Shown here: piece by piece, positions 1-8,898 of the stretch | Layout: each line of letters begins with the position of its first letter | Numbering within the stretch: the stretch's first letter is position 1 | Assembly: GCF_900496965.1 (NCBI RefSeq) | Contig: NZ_UFQB01000012.1 | Span: forward strand, 1-64,000 | Direction: 5' to 3' | DNA length: 64,000 nt | DNA from: Achromobacter agilis | GTDB lineage: Bacteria > Pseudomonadota > Gammaproteobacteria > Burkholderiales > Burkholderiaceae_B | Position numbers and translations under genes: made by a program | Notes under the pieces: model-generated | What the model saw: only the letters and a program-made list of their open reading frames with translations | Told to the model about the DNA's origin: nothing | The model's database searches: none

Positions 1-2
1 AA

Positions 3-134
3 CACCGGGGCATCCTCGACGCCACCCTCGCCCGCGACGCCGGCCGCGCCTGCGACCTGCTCGCCAGCCACATCCGGTTCACCTACGACGCCGTCGCCAG
101 GCTGCCACCCGAGCTGTTCAAGCCTTCCGCCTGA
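3..134 (+). CDS. C-terminal end of a GntR-family (FCD-type) transcriptional regulator, partial
   Basis: Only the last 43 codons lie in the window, read in frame from base 3 to the TGA at 132-134. The residues HRGILDATLARDAGRAC, followed by a helix with SHIRFTYDAV, match the last helices of the FCD ligand-binding domain, where an H-x-x-I-x-x-A-x-x-x-x-D-x-x-x-A pattern recurs. The DNA-binding domain is off the left edge. The gene runs towards the convergent IclR gene, 18 bases away. Family assignment is reasonable but rests on a short stretch; nothing can be said about target genes. Confidence 0.6.
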   Translation, partial: HRGILDATLARDAGRACDLLASHIRFTYDAVARLPPELFKPSA

Positions 135-152
135 AGCGCCCGCGGGCCGCGC

Positions 153-1001
153 TCAGCCCGCGCCCGCACGGTGCTGCGCCAGCACCTCGCGCATGGATTG
201 CGCCGCGCGCTCCAGGATGGGCACCGCGCGCAGCAGGTCGTCGAGCATCACGCGGGCCGTGGGCGCATGGCAGGCTACCGCCGCCACGACGCGGTCGTCC
301 GCGTCGCGCACCGGCACCGCCACCGCACTCATGCCGCGCACGAACTCTTCGTTGTCGATGCCGATGCCTCTTGCGGCCAGGCGCTCCAGTTCCGCTTCCA
401 GGCTGGCCGGGTCCGTCAGCGTGCGCGGCGTATTGCGCGTGAGCGGCAGCCGCGCCAACACCCGGCCGCGCTCCAGGCGGCTCATGGACGCCAGGAACAG
501 CTTGCCGCTGGCGGTGCAATGCATGGGCACGTGGCTACCCACCGCGAAAAACAGCCGCAAGGGCTCGGCGGTCTCCACGCGCTCCATGTAGACCACGCGG
601 TCGCCATCGGGCGCGGTGAGGTTGCAGGTTTCGCCCAGCGTGCCGACCAATTGCGCAAGCACGGCGCGGCAGGCGCGCGTGAAGGCGGACGCGCGCAGCG
701 TGGCCAGGGCGAGCATCGAGGCTTGCGGGCCCGGCACGTAGCCGTTCTCGGTAGGCGTGGCGGCGACGAAGCCCGCGCGCTGCATGGGCGCCAGAAGACG
801 CATCAAGGTGGTCTTCGGCATGTCCAGCCGCTGCGCCAGCTGGGCCAGCGTGGGTGGATGCTGGGCGCGCGCCAGGTGTTCCAGCACCACCAGCGCGCGC
901 AGCGAACGCGACGCTTCCTGCGTCTCGCCGGCCGCGCCGTCCATCGTTGGTTCCGATGCTGCACTGCGATTTTGAAACCGAATCTGCATATTCTGTTCCA
1001 C
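153..1001 (-). CDS. IclR-family transcriptional regulator
   Basis: A 282-residue DNA-binding regulator. An N-terminal winged helix (about residues 30-90, with LAQLAQRLDMPKTTLMRLL as helix-turn-helix) is followed by an IclR effector domain (about 105-275) with the family pattern of a GET-containing strand, MHCTASGKLFLA and a late conserved VAVPV strand. The longest start is GTG at 1001; ATG at 989 is an alternative and the sequence does not decide between them. It diverges from the GMC oxidoreductase gene across about 194 bases, so it probably controls that gene and the transporter behind it, as IclR proteins often do for neighbouring catabolic genes. The ligand is unknown. Confidence 0.9.
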   Translation of the reverse strand: MEQNMQIRFQNRSAASEPTMDGAAGETQEASRSLRALVVLEHLARAQHPPTLAQLAQRLDMPKTTLMRLLAPMQRAGFVAATPTENGYVPGPQASMLALATLRASAFTRACRAVLAQLVGTLGETCNLTAPDGDRVVYMERVETAEPLRLFFAVGSHVPMHCTASGKLFLASMSRLERGRVLARLPLTRNTPRTLTDPASLEAELERLAARGIGIDNEEFVRGMSAVAVPVRDADDRVVAAVACHAPTARVMLDDLLRAVPILERAAQSMREVLAQHRAGAG

Positions 1002-1195
1002 TTTCCCGCCCTTGCGCTTGTTGTGCTTTGTTCCGCGCGACCGCTACCTAGAATCGCCACAAATGCACGAAGGCCCGCACAGTGTCGGACCCTCGATCCA
1101 GTATATAAGTGCGCCCCACAACGACAAGCAGGGTAAACGCGCCATCGGCTTTCGACCAGGCGCGCGGCGCCCTGGTGCAGGGAGAGCTCTCGGAC

Positions 1196-2833
1196 ATGTC
1201 CGATACCGTGGATTACATCGTGGTAGGCGCCGGCTCGGCCGGATGCGTCATGGCCAACCGGCTGAGCGCCAGCGGCAAACATGCCGTCTGCCTGCTGGAA
1301 GCCGGCCCCAAGGACAGCTATCCGTGGATCCATATCCCCATCGGGTATGGCAAGACGATGTTTCACAAGGTGGTGAACTGGGGCTACTACACGGATCCCG
1401 ACCCCAACATGCTGGATCGGCGCATCTATTGGCCGCGCGGCCGCACGCTGGGCGGCTCCAGCGCCATCAACGGCCTGATCTACATCCGCGGCCAGCAGCG
1501 CGACTACGACGCGTGGGCCGCCGCGGGCAACCCCGGCTGGAGCTGGGACGATTGCCTGCCCTACTTCCGCAAGCTGGAGAACAATGACCTGGGCCCCGGC
1601 CCCACGCGCGGCACCGAAGGCCCGCTCAACGCCACCTCCATCAAGACGCCGCATCCGCTCGTTCAGGGCCTGATCGCCGCCGCGGAAAGCCTTGGCATTC
1701 CCCACGTGGACGACTTCAATACCGGCGACCAGGAAGGCGTGGGCTACTACCAGCTCACCACCCGCAACGGCCGCCGCTGCTCCACCGCGGTCGCCTACCT
1801 GCGGCCCGCCCAGAGGCGCCCCAACCTGCGCGTGGAGACCGACGCGCACGCGATGGCCGTCCTGTTCGAGGGCACCCGCGCCTGCGGCGTGCGTTACCGG
1901 CAGCACGGGCAGGTGCGCACGGTGCGCGCCCGCCGCGAGGTAGTGCTGTGCGCCGGCGCGCTGCAGTCGCCCCAGCTGCTGCAGCTATCCGGCGTGGGCC
2001 CCGCCGCGCTGCTGCGCCAGTTCGGCATCGGCATCGTGCGCGACCTGCCCGGCGTGGGCGAAAACCTCCAGGACCACCTGCAGATCCGGCTGATCTACGA
2101 GACCGCCCGGCCCATCACCACCAACGACCAGCTGCGCACGCTGTCCGGCCGCGCCCGCATCGGCCTGGAGTGGCTGCTGTTCCGTAGCGGCCCGCTGGCC
2201 GTGGGCATCAACCAGGGCGGACTGTTCTGCCGCGTGGATCCCGCCAGCCGCACGCCCGACACCCAGTTCCATTTCGCGACGCTGTCGGCCGACATGGCCG
2301 GCGGCAAGGTCCATCCGTTTTCAGGATGCACCTATTCGGTGTGCCAGCTGCGGCCGTCCTCGCGCGGCCACGTGCGCCTGCGCAGCGCGGACCCGTTCGA
2401 GGCGCCGTCGATGCAGCCGAACTACCTGTCGACGGAGCTGGACCAGCGCATGACGGTGGCCGCCGTCAAGTACGCACGCAAGGTCGCCTCCACCCCGCCG
2501 CTGGCCGGCATGATGAAGCGCGAATTCCGCCCGGGGCCCGACGTGCGCACGGACGACGAGATCCTGCACTTCTGCCGTGAGTACGGGGCCACGATCTTCC
2601 ACCCGTCGGGCACCGCCAGGATGGGGCCGGCCAGCGATCCCATGGCGGTCGTGGACGAGCGTCTGCGCGTGCACGGCGTGACGGGGCTGCGCGTCGTCGA
2701 TTGCTCGATCATGCCGACGCTCGTGTCCGGCAACACCAACGTGCCCGTGGTGATGCTGGCCGAACGCGCGGCCGATTTCATCTTGCAGGACCTCCGGCAG
2801 GACATCAGGCAGACGCAGCAGGTCGCCGCCTGA
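1196..2833 (+). CDS. GMC-family FAD-dependent oxidoreductase (choline/alcohol dehydrogenase type)
   Basis: A 545-residue flavoprotein that oxidises an alcohol to an aldehyde or ketone; the substrate is not evident. The FAD-binding Rossmann motif GAGSAG is at residues 11-16, the acidic ribose contact sits in LLEAG near 36, and the GMC signature GRTLGGSSAINGLIYIRG is at about 82-99. The C-terminal catalytic pair is present: His469 in HPSGTARMG and Asn513 in SGNTNVP. Length matches choline-dehydrogenase-like enzymes. The frame stays open upstream to 1109, but ATG 1196 has GGAGAG ten bases before it and places the Rossmann strand at the right distance, so it was chosen. The MHS transporter follows 57 bases later, suggesting a catabolic operon under the divergent IclR regulator. 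Confidence 0.92.
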   Translation: MSDTVDYIVVGAGSAGCVMANRLSASGKHAVCLLEAGPKDSYPWIHIPIGYGKTMFHKVVNWGYYTDPDPNMLDRRIYWPRGRTLGGSSAINGLIYIRGQQRDYDAWAAAGNPGWSWDDCLPYFRKLENNDLGPGPTRGTEGPLNATSIKTPHPLVQGLIAAAESLGIPHVDDFNTGDQEGVGYYQLTTRNGRRCSTAVAYLRPAQRRPNLRVETDAHAMAVLFEGTRACGVRYRQHGQVRTVRARREVVLCAGALQSPQLLQLSGVGPAALLRQFGIGIVRDLPGVGENLQDHLQIRLIYETARPITTNDQLRTLSGRARIGLEWLLFRSGPLAVGINQGGLFCRVDPASRTPDTQFHFATLSADMAGGKVHPFSGCTYSVCQLRPSSRGHVRLRSADPFEAPSMQPNYLSTELDQRMTVAAVKYARKVASTPPLAGMMKREFRPGPDVRTDDEILHFCREYGATIFHPSGTARMGPASDPMAVVDERLRVHGVTGLRVVDCSIMPTLVSGNTNVPVVMLAERAADFILQDLRQDIRQTQQVAA

Positions 2834-2890
2834 CCCCCACGGCGCAGGACAACGCAGATTGGCCCGCCACTACACCAAAGGAGGCTAGAC

Positions 2891-4225
2891 ATGGCCAAGC
2901 AGAACGAAGCCGCGGTGCGCAGAGTCGTCGCCGCGTCGCTGATCGGCGCCACCATCGAGTGGTACGACTTTTTCTTGTATGGCGTCGTCGCGGGCATTGT
3001 GTTCAACAAGCTGTACTTCCCCGCCGGCGACCCGGTGATCTCCACCATGCTGGCCTACACCACCTTCGCGGTGGGCTTCATCACCCGGCCGCTGGGCGGG
3101 CTGATCTTCGGCCACTTCGGCGACCGCATCGGCAGGAAGAGCATGCTGGTGATGACGCTGATGATCATGGGCGTGGCCACCTTCCTGATCGGCCTGGTGC
3201 CCACCTACGCCAGCATCGGCATCTGGGCGCCCATTCTCCTGCTGCTCCTGCGCGTGTTCCAGGGCATCGGGCTGGGCGGCGAATGGGGAGGCGCGGTGCT
3301 GATGGCCTACGAGTACGCTCCACCCGGCAAGAAAGGGTTCTACGCGTCGCTGCCGCAGATCGGGCTGGCGATCGGGCTGTGCCTGGCGTCCGGCACGGTG
3401 GCGCTGCTGTCCACCCTGCTGACCGACGCGCAGTTCATGGCCTGGGGCTGGCGGATCGCCTTCCTCGTATCCGCGGTCATGGTGGCGGTCGGCATGTACA
3501 TCCGGCTGAACATCAAGGAAACGCCGGAATTCGCGGCGGTCAAGAAGAACAACGCCGAAAGCCGCATTCCCTTTGCCGACATGTTCAAGCGCTACCCGGG
3601 CAACGTCTTCAAGGGCATGGGCGCGCGCTACATCGACGGAGTGTTCTTCAATGTGTTCGGCGTGTTCTCGATTTCGTATCTTACGCAGACCGTGCAGATC
3701 ACGCGCACCGAGGCGCTCATCGGCGTAATGGCCGCGGCCCTGGTCATGTGCTTTTTCATTCCGTTCTTCGGCCGCCTGTCCGACCGCGTCGGGCGCACGC
3801 GAGTCTATTTCTGGGGCTCGCTCATTACCGCCTTGGCGTCCTTCCCAGGCTTCTGGCTGATGCTCAACAGCCAGGGCAGCGTCATGCTGATCTGGCTGGC
3901 CATCATCGTGCCCTTCGGCATCCTGTACGCGGCCGTGTACGGGCCGGAAGCCGCGCTGTTCTGCGAGCTGTTCGACGCCAAGGTGCGCTACACCGGCATT
4001 TCCTTCGTCTACCAGTTCTCGGGGATCTTCGCCTCGGGCATCACGCCCATCATCGCGACCGCGCTGCTCAAGACGGGCGGAGGCGAGCCCTGGCTGATCT
4101 GCCTGTACGTGCTGTTCTCGGGCGTGGTGTCGGCGGCGTGCGCCTGGCTGATCGGGCGCGGGGGGCAGCCCGCCGAGGCGGACGCCGCCGCGCCCCTGCC
4201 GCCGGCGAGCCTGCGCAAGGCATGA
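2891..4225 (+). CDS. MFS transporter, metabolite:H+ symporter (MHS) type
   Basis: A 444-residue inner-membrane permease with about twelve hydrophobic segments. The N-terminus (ATIEWYDFFLYG), the loop motif GHFGDRIGRKSMLV between TM2 and TM3 and LGGEWGGAV in TM4 are hallmarks of the MHS subfamily (ShiA, KgtP, ProP and relatives), which co-transport organic acids or osmolytes with protons. A very strong ribosome site, AAAGGAGG, lies just before the ATG. It follows the GMC oxidoreductase in the same direction, so it may import that enzyme's substrate or a precursor. The substrate cannot be read from sequence. Confidence 0.92.
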   Translation: MAKQNEAAVRRVVAASLIGATIEWYDFFLYGVVAGIVFNKLYFPAGDPVISTMLAYTTFAVGFITRPLGGLIFGHFGDRIGRKSMLVMTLMIMGVATFLIGLVPTYASIGIWAPILLLLLRVFQGIGLGGEWGGAVLMAYEYAPPGKKGFYASLPQIGLAIGLCLASGTVALLSTLLTDAQFMAWGWRIAFLVSAVMVAVGMYIRLNIKETPEFAAVKKNNAESRIPFADMFKRYPGNVFKGMGARYIDGVFFNVFGVFSISYLTQTVQITRTEALIGVMAAALVMCFFIPFFGRLSDRVGRTRVYFWGSLITALASFPGFWLMLNSQGSVMLIWLAIIVPFGILYAAVYGPEAALFCELFDAKVRYTGISFVYQFSGIFASGITPIIATALLKTGGGEPWLICLYVLFSGVVSAACAWLIGRGGQPAEADAAAPLPPASLRKA

Positions 4226-4281
4226 CGCATGCGGCATGGGCCGCGACGCCCGCGATCGGGTTGGCGGCGGCGCGGCCCGCC

Positions 4282-5292
4282 TCAGGCGGCCGCGACGGGC
4301 CGGCCGTAGAAGGGATAGTTCGGGTCGTTGTAGCCATGCGAGGACGCATGGCCGGGAATGACCCAGCCGTTCACGACGGCTTCGTCCTCGGCCGTGATGG
4401 CGACGTCCAGCGCGGCATAGTAGTCGTCCATCTGCGCCAGGGTGCGAGGCCCGGCGATAACGGCAGTGACGACGGGATTGGCCAGCACCCAGGCCGTGGC
4501 GAAGTGCCCGGGCTGCACGCCGCGCGCCGCGCTGTGCGCCACCAGCTTCTGGGCGACCTGCAGCGATTCCTCGCGGAACTCGGTCGCCAGGATGCGGGCA
4601 TCGCCGCGCCCGGCACGCGTGTCCGCCGCCGGCGCCTGGCCCGGCAGGTACTTGCCGGTCAACACCCCGCGCGCGATCGGACTGTAGGGCACCACGCCCA
4701 GGCCGTAGTGGCGGCAGGCCGGCAGGATTTCCACTTCGGGGCCGCGGTTGAGCATGTTGTAGTAAGGCTGGCACACCACCGGCTGCGGCACGCCCATCTT
4801 CTCGCACAGGCGCATCACTTCGGCGATGCGCCAGCCGCGGAAATTCGACAGGCCGAAGCTGCGCAGCTTGCCCGCGCGGATCAGGTCGCCCAGCGCCCAC
4901 AGCGCCTCTTCCAGGTTCTCCTCGTGGAAGTCGCGGTGCAGGTAAAGGATGTCCATGAAATCGGTGTCCAGCCGCGACAGGCTGGTCTCTACCCCGCGGA
5001 TCAGCCATTGGCGCGAATAGTGCGACAGGTTCGGGCCCTTGCCTACCGGATTGCCGATCTTGCTGGCGAGCACCCAGTCGTGGCGCTGGCCCTTCAGCAG
5101 CTTGCCCACCACTTCTTCGGAACGGCCGCCGTTGTAGACGTCGGCGGTGTCGATGAAATTCAGGCCGTGGTCGCGCGCCGACGCGACAATGCGCGCGGCT
5201 TCGTCGTCGGGCGTCTGTTCCCCGAACATCATGGTGCCCAGGCAGAGGGGCGATACCCGGAGATTGCTGCGGCCCAGTCGGCGGTAGTTCAT
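4282..5292 (-). CDS. Aldo/keto reductase
   Basis: A 336-residue NAD(P)H-dependent oxidoreductase with the TIM-barrel AKR pattern. Catalytic residues are visible: Asp and Tyr in FIDTADVYNGG, Lys in WVLASKIG and His in LYLHRDF. The cofactor-binding C-terminal half includes VVPYSPIARGVLTGKY. It resembles the YajO/voltage-channel-beta group more than short-chain AKRs. An in-frame GTG exists at 5313, but the ribosome site GAGGAAG lies inside that extension, seven bases before ATG 5292, so the ATG was chosen. It converges on the MHS transporter gene and appears to be a single transcription unit. Physiological substrate unknown. Confidence 0.9.
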   Translation of the reverse strand: MNYRRLGRSNLRVSPLCLGTMMFGEQTPDDEAARIVASARDHGLNFIDTADVYNGGRSEEVVGKLLKGQRHDWVLASKIGNPVGKGPNLSHYSRQWLIRGVETSLSRLDTDFMDILYLHRDFHEENLEEALWALGDLIRAGKLRSFGLSNFRGWRIAEVMRLCEKMGVPQPVVCQPYYNMLNRGPEVEILPACRHYGLGVVPYSPIARGVLTGKYLPGQAPAADTRAGRGDARILATEFREESLQVAQKLVAHSAARGVQPGHFATAWVLANPVVTAVIAGPRTLAQMDDYYAALDVAITAEDEAVVNGWVIPGHASSHGYNDPNYPFYGRPVAAA

Positions 5293-5606
5293 GGCTAGCT
5301 TCCTCTCATTCACAGAAATGGATTAGACGCGAGCATGCAACGGCAAGCCCGCGCCCGTCAAATGCCGCGCCTTCGGCTTGCTGCCCCCCAAGGGGGCGTT
5401 TTGCCTTGGGGCGGCCCGGCGGCAAAAACACCATCGCATTAGGCCGCTGTCAGCCGAGGACCCCGGAGCCATCCGAAGCGCAGCCCCACCGGGGCGAGCA
5501 TCGGAATGGCGCAGGGCAACCTCGGCGGTTTAGAACCCCGACATCCGCAAGCTCGAAGCCTCCCACATCCTAGATCCTGAACTTCAGAAGCCAAGCCAAA
5601 AACGCT
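5293..5606. other. Gene-free interval of 314 bases with a GC-rich hairpin
   Basis: No convincing gene on either strand. The main structure is an inverted repeat, CCCCAAGG at 5386-5393 and CCTTGGGG at 5404-5411, inside a GC-rich block that runs to about 5425. The block resembles intergenic repeats common in Alcaligenaceae genomes. It may end transcripts or may simply be a repeat remnant. The right part probably holds only 3' flank of the serine hydrolase gene. Confidence 0.5.
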
Positions 5607-6659
5607 CTAGACGCCCGCGTCCACCGCCGCCAGGATCTTGCCGAACAGCGCATCCGCATGGGCCGAGTCCAGCCAGCGCACGATCACGACCATCTTGCGT
5701 TCGGGCTCGACCCAGGTGAACGAACTGCCCGCGCCCACGCCGAAGAAGCTGGAGGCCGGCACGCTGGGGAACACCCGGCCTTCGTGGTTCAGCCAGATCA
5801 AATAGCCGTAGTACGGCGCGATCTCGCAAGGCGTTCGCATGGCCTGAATCCATTCGCTGGACAGGACCTGACGGCCGTTGGCCTGCCCGCCGTTCAGCAG
5901 CATCTGGCCGATCAGCGCCTGATCGCGGGCGCTGATGGACATGCCGCCGCCCCAATGCGAACCGCCCGGCACGGACGGCATGCGCTGGCCGTCGATCTCG
6001 ACCCAGGCGTTGTCGTAGCCCACCCATTGCCAGTCTTCGCTGGCACCGATCGGGCGCGTGACGGCTTCACGGAAGACCTCGGGCAAGGGTTTGCGGAACA
6101 GGTGCAGCAGCGCATACGACAGCTGGTTGATGCGCACGTCGTTGTATTCCCAGTACGTGCCGGGGCGCTGCAGGGGCCGCGCATCGCCCTTCTTGCCGTC
6201 GGGCGGCACGCCGAAGGTGACGGCGCGGTAGCGGTCGGCCTGGTCGGACACGCCGAAGCGCTCGCCTTCCCATTCGCTCGTCTGCTGCAGCAGGTGGCGC
6301 CAGGTGATGTCGGCGTTCTGGCCGCTGTCGAAGCCGATGCCGGGCACGCGCTTGACGACCGGTTCATCCACGTCCGGCAGCAGGCCGCTATCGTGCGCCA
6401 CGCCCGCCAGGATCGCCAGGTACAGCTTGGCGACGCTGAACGTCAGGTCGGCGCGATCGGGCTCGCCCCAGGAGGCGATGGTCTTGCCGTCGACGGCCAC
6501 CACGCCCGACACCGGGCCGCGGTCGTGGATGGGGCCAAGAAGCCGGTTCCAGGGCGGCGGATCGTTCAGGTGCACGCCAAAATTGCCCTTGACGCTGCGG
6601 TCCCAGGCGGATTCATGGTCATTGGCGAACTGGATCGCCTGCTGCATGAGCGTATTCAT
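5607..6659 (-). CDS. Serine hydrolase of the beta-lactamase / penicillin-binding-protein fold
   Basis: A 350-residue predicted hydrolase without an obvious signal peptide. The active-site tetrad SVAK (in LTFSVAKLY) fits S-x-x-K. A Tyr-Asn-Asp element (YWEYNDVRIN) stands where class C enzymes and NylB-like esterases carry Y-x-N. The third motif is degenerate (GVGAG, not KTG), which argues for an esterase or amidase rather than an antibiotic-destroying beta-lactamase. Ribosome site GAGGAAA precedes the ATG. It lies in the same direction as, and downstream of, the aminotransferase, about 110 bases away with a dispersed repeat between them. Substrate unknown. Confidence 0.85.
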   Translation of the reverse strand: MNTLMQQAIQFANDHESAWDRSVKGNFGVHLNDPPPWNRLLGPIHDRGPVSGVVAVDGKTIASWGEPDRADLTFSVAKLYLAILAGVAHDSGLLPDVDEPVVKRVPGIGFDSGQNADITWRHLLQQTSEWEGERFGVSDQADRYRAVTFGVPPDGKKGDARPLQRPGTYWEYNDVRINQLSYALLHLFRKPLPEVFREAVTRPIGASEDWQWVGYDNAWVEIDGQRMPSVPGGSHWGGGMSISARDQALIGQMLLNGGQANGRQVLSSEWIQAMRTPCEIAPYYGYLIWLNHEGRVFPSVPASSFFGVGAGSSFTWVEPERKMVVIVRWLDSAHADALFGKILAAVDAGV

Positions 6660-6706
6660 TCGTTTTCCTCGTCATCATTACTGCGTGTTTTCAATCGGGG
6701 CGCCGC

Positions 6707-6768
6707 GGATCCAGCCCTGCCGGTGCCGCCCCCTTGGGGGCCCGCGCAAGCGGGTTGGAGGGGGCCCT
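6707..6768 (+). repeat. Dispersed intergenic repeat, copy A
   Basis: A GC-rich element starting GGATCC and containing GGTGCCGCCCCCTTG, then GGGGGCCCGCGCAAGCGGGT. A second copy lies at 43918-43986 in the same orientation and a diverged copy inverted at 17668-17733. The paired CCCCC/GGGGG arms can form a hairpin. It sits immediately at the 3' end of the aminotransferase gene, where it may act as a processing or termination signal. Confidence 0.65.
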
Positions 6769-7944
6769 CTACCCCTTCAGGAATTCCATCGCCGCGCGCA
6801 CGCCGCCCGGGCGATGGGGCACGCCTGCCGCGGCCAGCCCCATTTCCACGCCCGCCAGCGTGCCGCACAGCGTCAGGTCGTTGAAATGGCCCAGGTGGCC
6901 GATGCGGAACACCCGGTCGGCCAGCTTGCCCAGGCCCTGCCCCAGCGACATGTCGAAGCGGTCCAGCACCACCTTGCGGAAGGCGTCGGCGCTGTGGCCG
7001 GCCGGCATCACCACGGCGGTCAGGGCCGGGCTGTGCGCGGCCGGATCCAGGCTCAGCAGTTCCAGCCCCCAGCCCTCCACCGCCAGCCGGGTGGCGTGGC
7101 CGTGGCGGGAATGGCGCGCGTATACCTGCGGCAGGCCTTCCTCCTGCAGCATGGCCAGGGCCTCGTGCAGCCCGTAAAGCAGATTGGTCGAAGGGGTGTA
7201 GGGGAAATAGCCGCGCTCGTTCGCCGCCAGCATTTCGCGCCAGTCCCAGTAGGAACGCGGCAGGCGCGCGCCGTCGGCCGCGGCCAGCGCCTTTGCGCTG
7301 ACGGCGTTGAAGGCCAGGCCAGGCGGCAGCATCAAGCCCTTCTGCGAGCCGGCCACCGTCACGTCCACGCCCCATTCGTCGTGGCGGTAGTCGATCGACC
7401 CCAGGGACGAGATCGTGTCCACCATCAGCAGCGCGGGATGCCCCGCGCCATCGATCGCCCTGCGCACGGCCGCGATATCGCTAGTCACCCCAGTGGAGGT
7501 TTCGTTGTGCACCACGCACACGGCCTTGATCGCGCGCCCGGCGTCTTGCGCCAGCCGCGCGCCGATCGCCGCCGCGTCCACCGGATGGCGCCAGTCGCCT
7601 TCCAGGAAGTCCACCTCCAGGCCCAGCCGCCCGGCCAGCTTGCGCCAGAGGCTGGCGAAATGGCCGGTCTCCACCATGAGCACCCGGTCGCCGGGCGACA
7701 GCGTATTGACCAGCGCGGCCTCCCAGGCGCCCGTGCCGGACGAGGGAAAGATCACCACGGGCGATTGCGTCTGGAACACCTGCTTGATGCCGCCCAGCAC
7801 CGCCAGCCCCAGCGCGCCGAATACCGGTCCGCGGTGATCGATGGTGGGCTGGTCGATGGCGCGCAGGACGCGGTCGGGCACATTGGTAGGCCCCGGAATC
7901 TGCAGAAAATGCCGGCCGGACGGATGGTTGTTCAGGGTAAGCAT
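6769..7944 (-). CDS. Class V aminotransferase, serine--glyoxylate / alanine--glyoxylate type
   Basis: A 391-residue PLP enzyme. The N-terminus QIPGPTNVPDRVLRAI and the SSGTGAWEAALVN phosphate-binding region are typical of the serine-glyoxylate and alanine-glyoxylate group. The PLP lysine is Lys202 in VAGSQKGLMLPPG, with the pyridine-binding Asp176 in LMVDTISSLGS. ATG 7944 follows GGGG at proper spacing; an in-frame TTG at 7956 is less likely. It diverges from a GntR regulator, and a candidate GTATAC operator overlaps its leader, so that regulator probably controls it. Exact amino donor is not assignable; purine-pathway ureidoglycine aminotransferases share this family. Confidence 0.88.
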   Translation of the reverse strand: MLTLNNHPSGRHFLQIPGPTNVPDRVLRAIDQPTIDHRGPVFGALGLAVLGGIKQVFQTQSPVVIFPSSGTGAWEAALVNTLSPGDRVLMVETGHFASLWRKLAGRLGLEVDFLEGDWRHPVDAAAIGARLAQDAGRAIKAVCVVHNETSTGVTSDIAAVRRAIDGAGHPALLMVDTISSLGSIDYRHDEWGVDVTVAGSQKGLMLPPGLAFNAVSAKALAAADGARLPRSYWDWREMLAANERGYFPYTPSTNLLYGLHEALAMLQEEGLPQVYARHSRHGHATRLAVEGWGLELLSLDPAAHSPALTAVVMPAGHSADAFRKVVLDRFDMSLGQGLGKLADRVFRIGHLGHFNDLTLCGTLAGVEMGLAAAGVPHRPGGVRAAMEFLKG

Positions 7945-7967
7945 GCGTAGCCCCAAAGTGGAATTTT

Positions 7968-8146
7968 TTTGTATACCAATGGGAGGTGCCGGCAGACAAA
8001 CAGCGTTTACCCGGCATTCGGACTTGCAGCATACGTCACTCTATCCCATTGTTTTTACGTAAATAACCTAGGGTATACACCCATCAGACCACGCGCCATC
8101 CAGGTTTATAGTTCCGCAAAACATGGGGAATATTTGTATACCAATG
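7968..8146. promoter_or_regulatory. Divergent promoter with three GTATAC-core candidate operators
   Basis: The 14-mer TTTGTATACCAATG occurs twice, exactly, at 7968-7981 and 8133-8146. The core in inverse orientation, GGTATACA, occurs at 8072-8079. One copy overlaps the aminotransferase leader, and the other overlaps the ATG at 8144 of the GntR gene. GTATAC-centred sites are known for several FCD-type GntR regulators. I infer autoregulation plus control of the aminotransferase. The site copies are seen directly; their function is inference. Confidence 0.6.
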
Positions 8147-8878
8147 AGCAGCGTTCCTAGCCTGATGCCCGAGGCCGCGCCCACTGGCGGCGTGACCGAG
8201 GCCCGCGCCGGCGGCAGCCGCACGCTGCCGGCCACGGTGGCCGGGCAATTGCGCGAGCACATCATCCAGGGGGAATTCCCGCCCGGCTCGCGGCTGAACG
8301 AACGCGCGCTCTGCGACCTACTGGGGGTGTCCCGCACGCCCTTGCGCGAAGCGTTCCGCCTGCTGGCCGCCGAAGGCCTGGTGCAGATCGAGCCGAACCG
8401 GGGCGCTCAGGTGGTGGCGCTGTCCGAGGCCAACATCCGCGAGGCCTTCGAGGTCATCGGCGGCCTGGAAGCCATGTCCTGCCGGCTGGCCTGCGAACGG
8501 GCCACGGACCAGGAGATCGCCGAGATCCGGGCGCTTACCTACGAAATGATGGCCAGCCACGCGCGCCGCGACCTGCCCACCTACTTCCAGACCAACCGCG
8601 AGATCCACGAACGCATCAGCCTGGCCTCGCACAACAGCCTGCTCAAGCAGCTGTACGACGCCCAGAACGCGCGGATCCAGAACCTGCGGTTCGTGTCGAA
8701 CGAGAACCGCCAGAAATGGGATCTGGCGATGCGCGAGCACATCGAAATGGCCGAGGCCCTGGAGGCGCGCGACGCCGACAGGCTGGCCGGCATCATGCGC
8801 CAGCATTTGCAGCGCAAGTGCGACGCCGCGCTCAAGACCCTGAGCCACGCGCTCGCCCCGCCCTCCGATTCAGACTGA
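8144..8878 (+). CDS. GntR-family (FadR/FCD subfamily) transcriptional regulator
   Basis: A 244-residue repressor-type protein. A GntR winged helix spans about residues 28-93 (LREHIIQGEFPPGSRLNERALCDLLGVSRTPLREA read in pieces), followed by an all-helical FCD domain with the metal- or ligand-binding pattern (YFQTNREIHERI and late HLQRKCDAAL). ATG 8144 was preferred; ATG 8123 and ATG 8165 are in frame and cannot be excluded. One candidate operator overlaps the chosen start. It is divergent from the aminotransferase and lies 71 bases upstream of the ABC importer operon, so both are likely targets. Confidence 0.9.
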   Translation: MSSVPSLMPEAAPTGGVTEARAGGSRTLPATVAGQLREHIIQGEFPPGSRLNERALCDLLGVSRTPLREAFRLLAAEGLVQIEPNRGAQVVALSEANIREAFEVIGGLEAMSCRLACERATDQEIAEIRALTYEMMASHARRDLPTYFQTNREIHERISLASHNSLLKQLYDAQNARIQNLRFVSNENRQKWDLAMREHIEMAEALEARDADRLAGIMRQHLQRKCDAALKTLSHALAPPSDSD

Positions 8879-8898
8879 CACCCCTTACCCGCCCGACG

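Noticed and set aside
2885..5008. A very long open frame (about 700 codons) on the minus strand across the MHS transporter and aldo/keto reductase genes.
   Set aside because: It is rich in Arg, Gly, His and Gln with no domain, and sits antisense to two well-supported genes; GC-rich codon bias produces such frames.
5607..6659. An antibiotic-resistance beta-lactamase.
   Set aside because: The third motif is not K-T-G, there is no signal peptide and the enzyme resembles esterase/amidase members of the fold.
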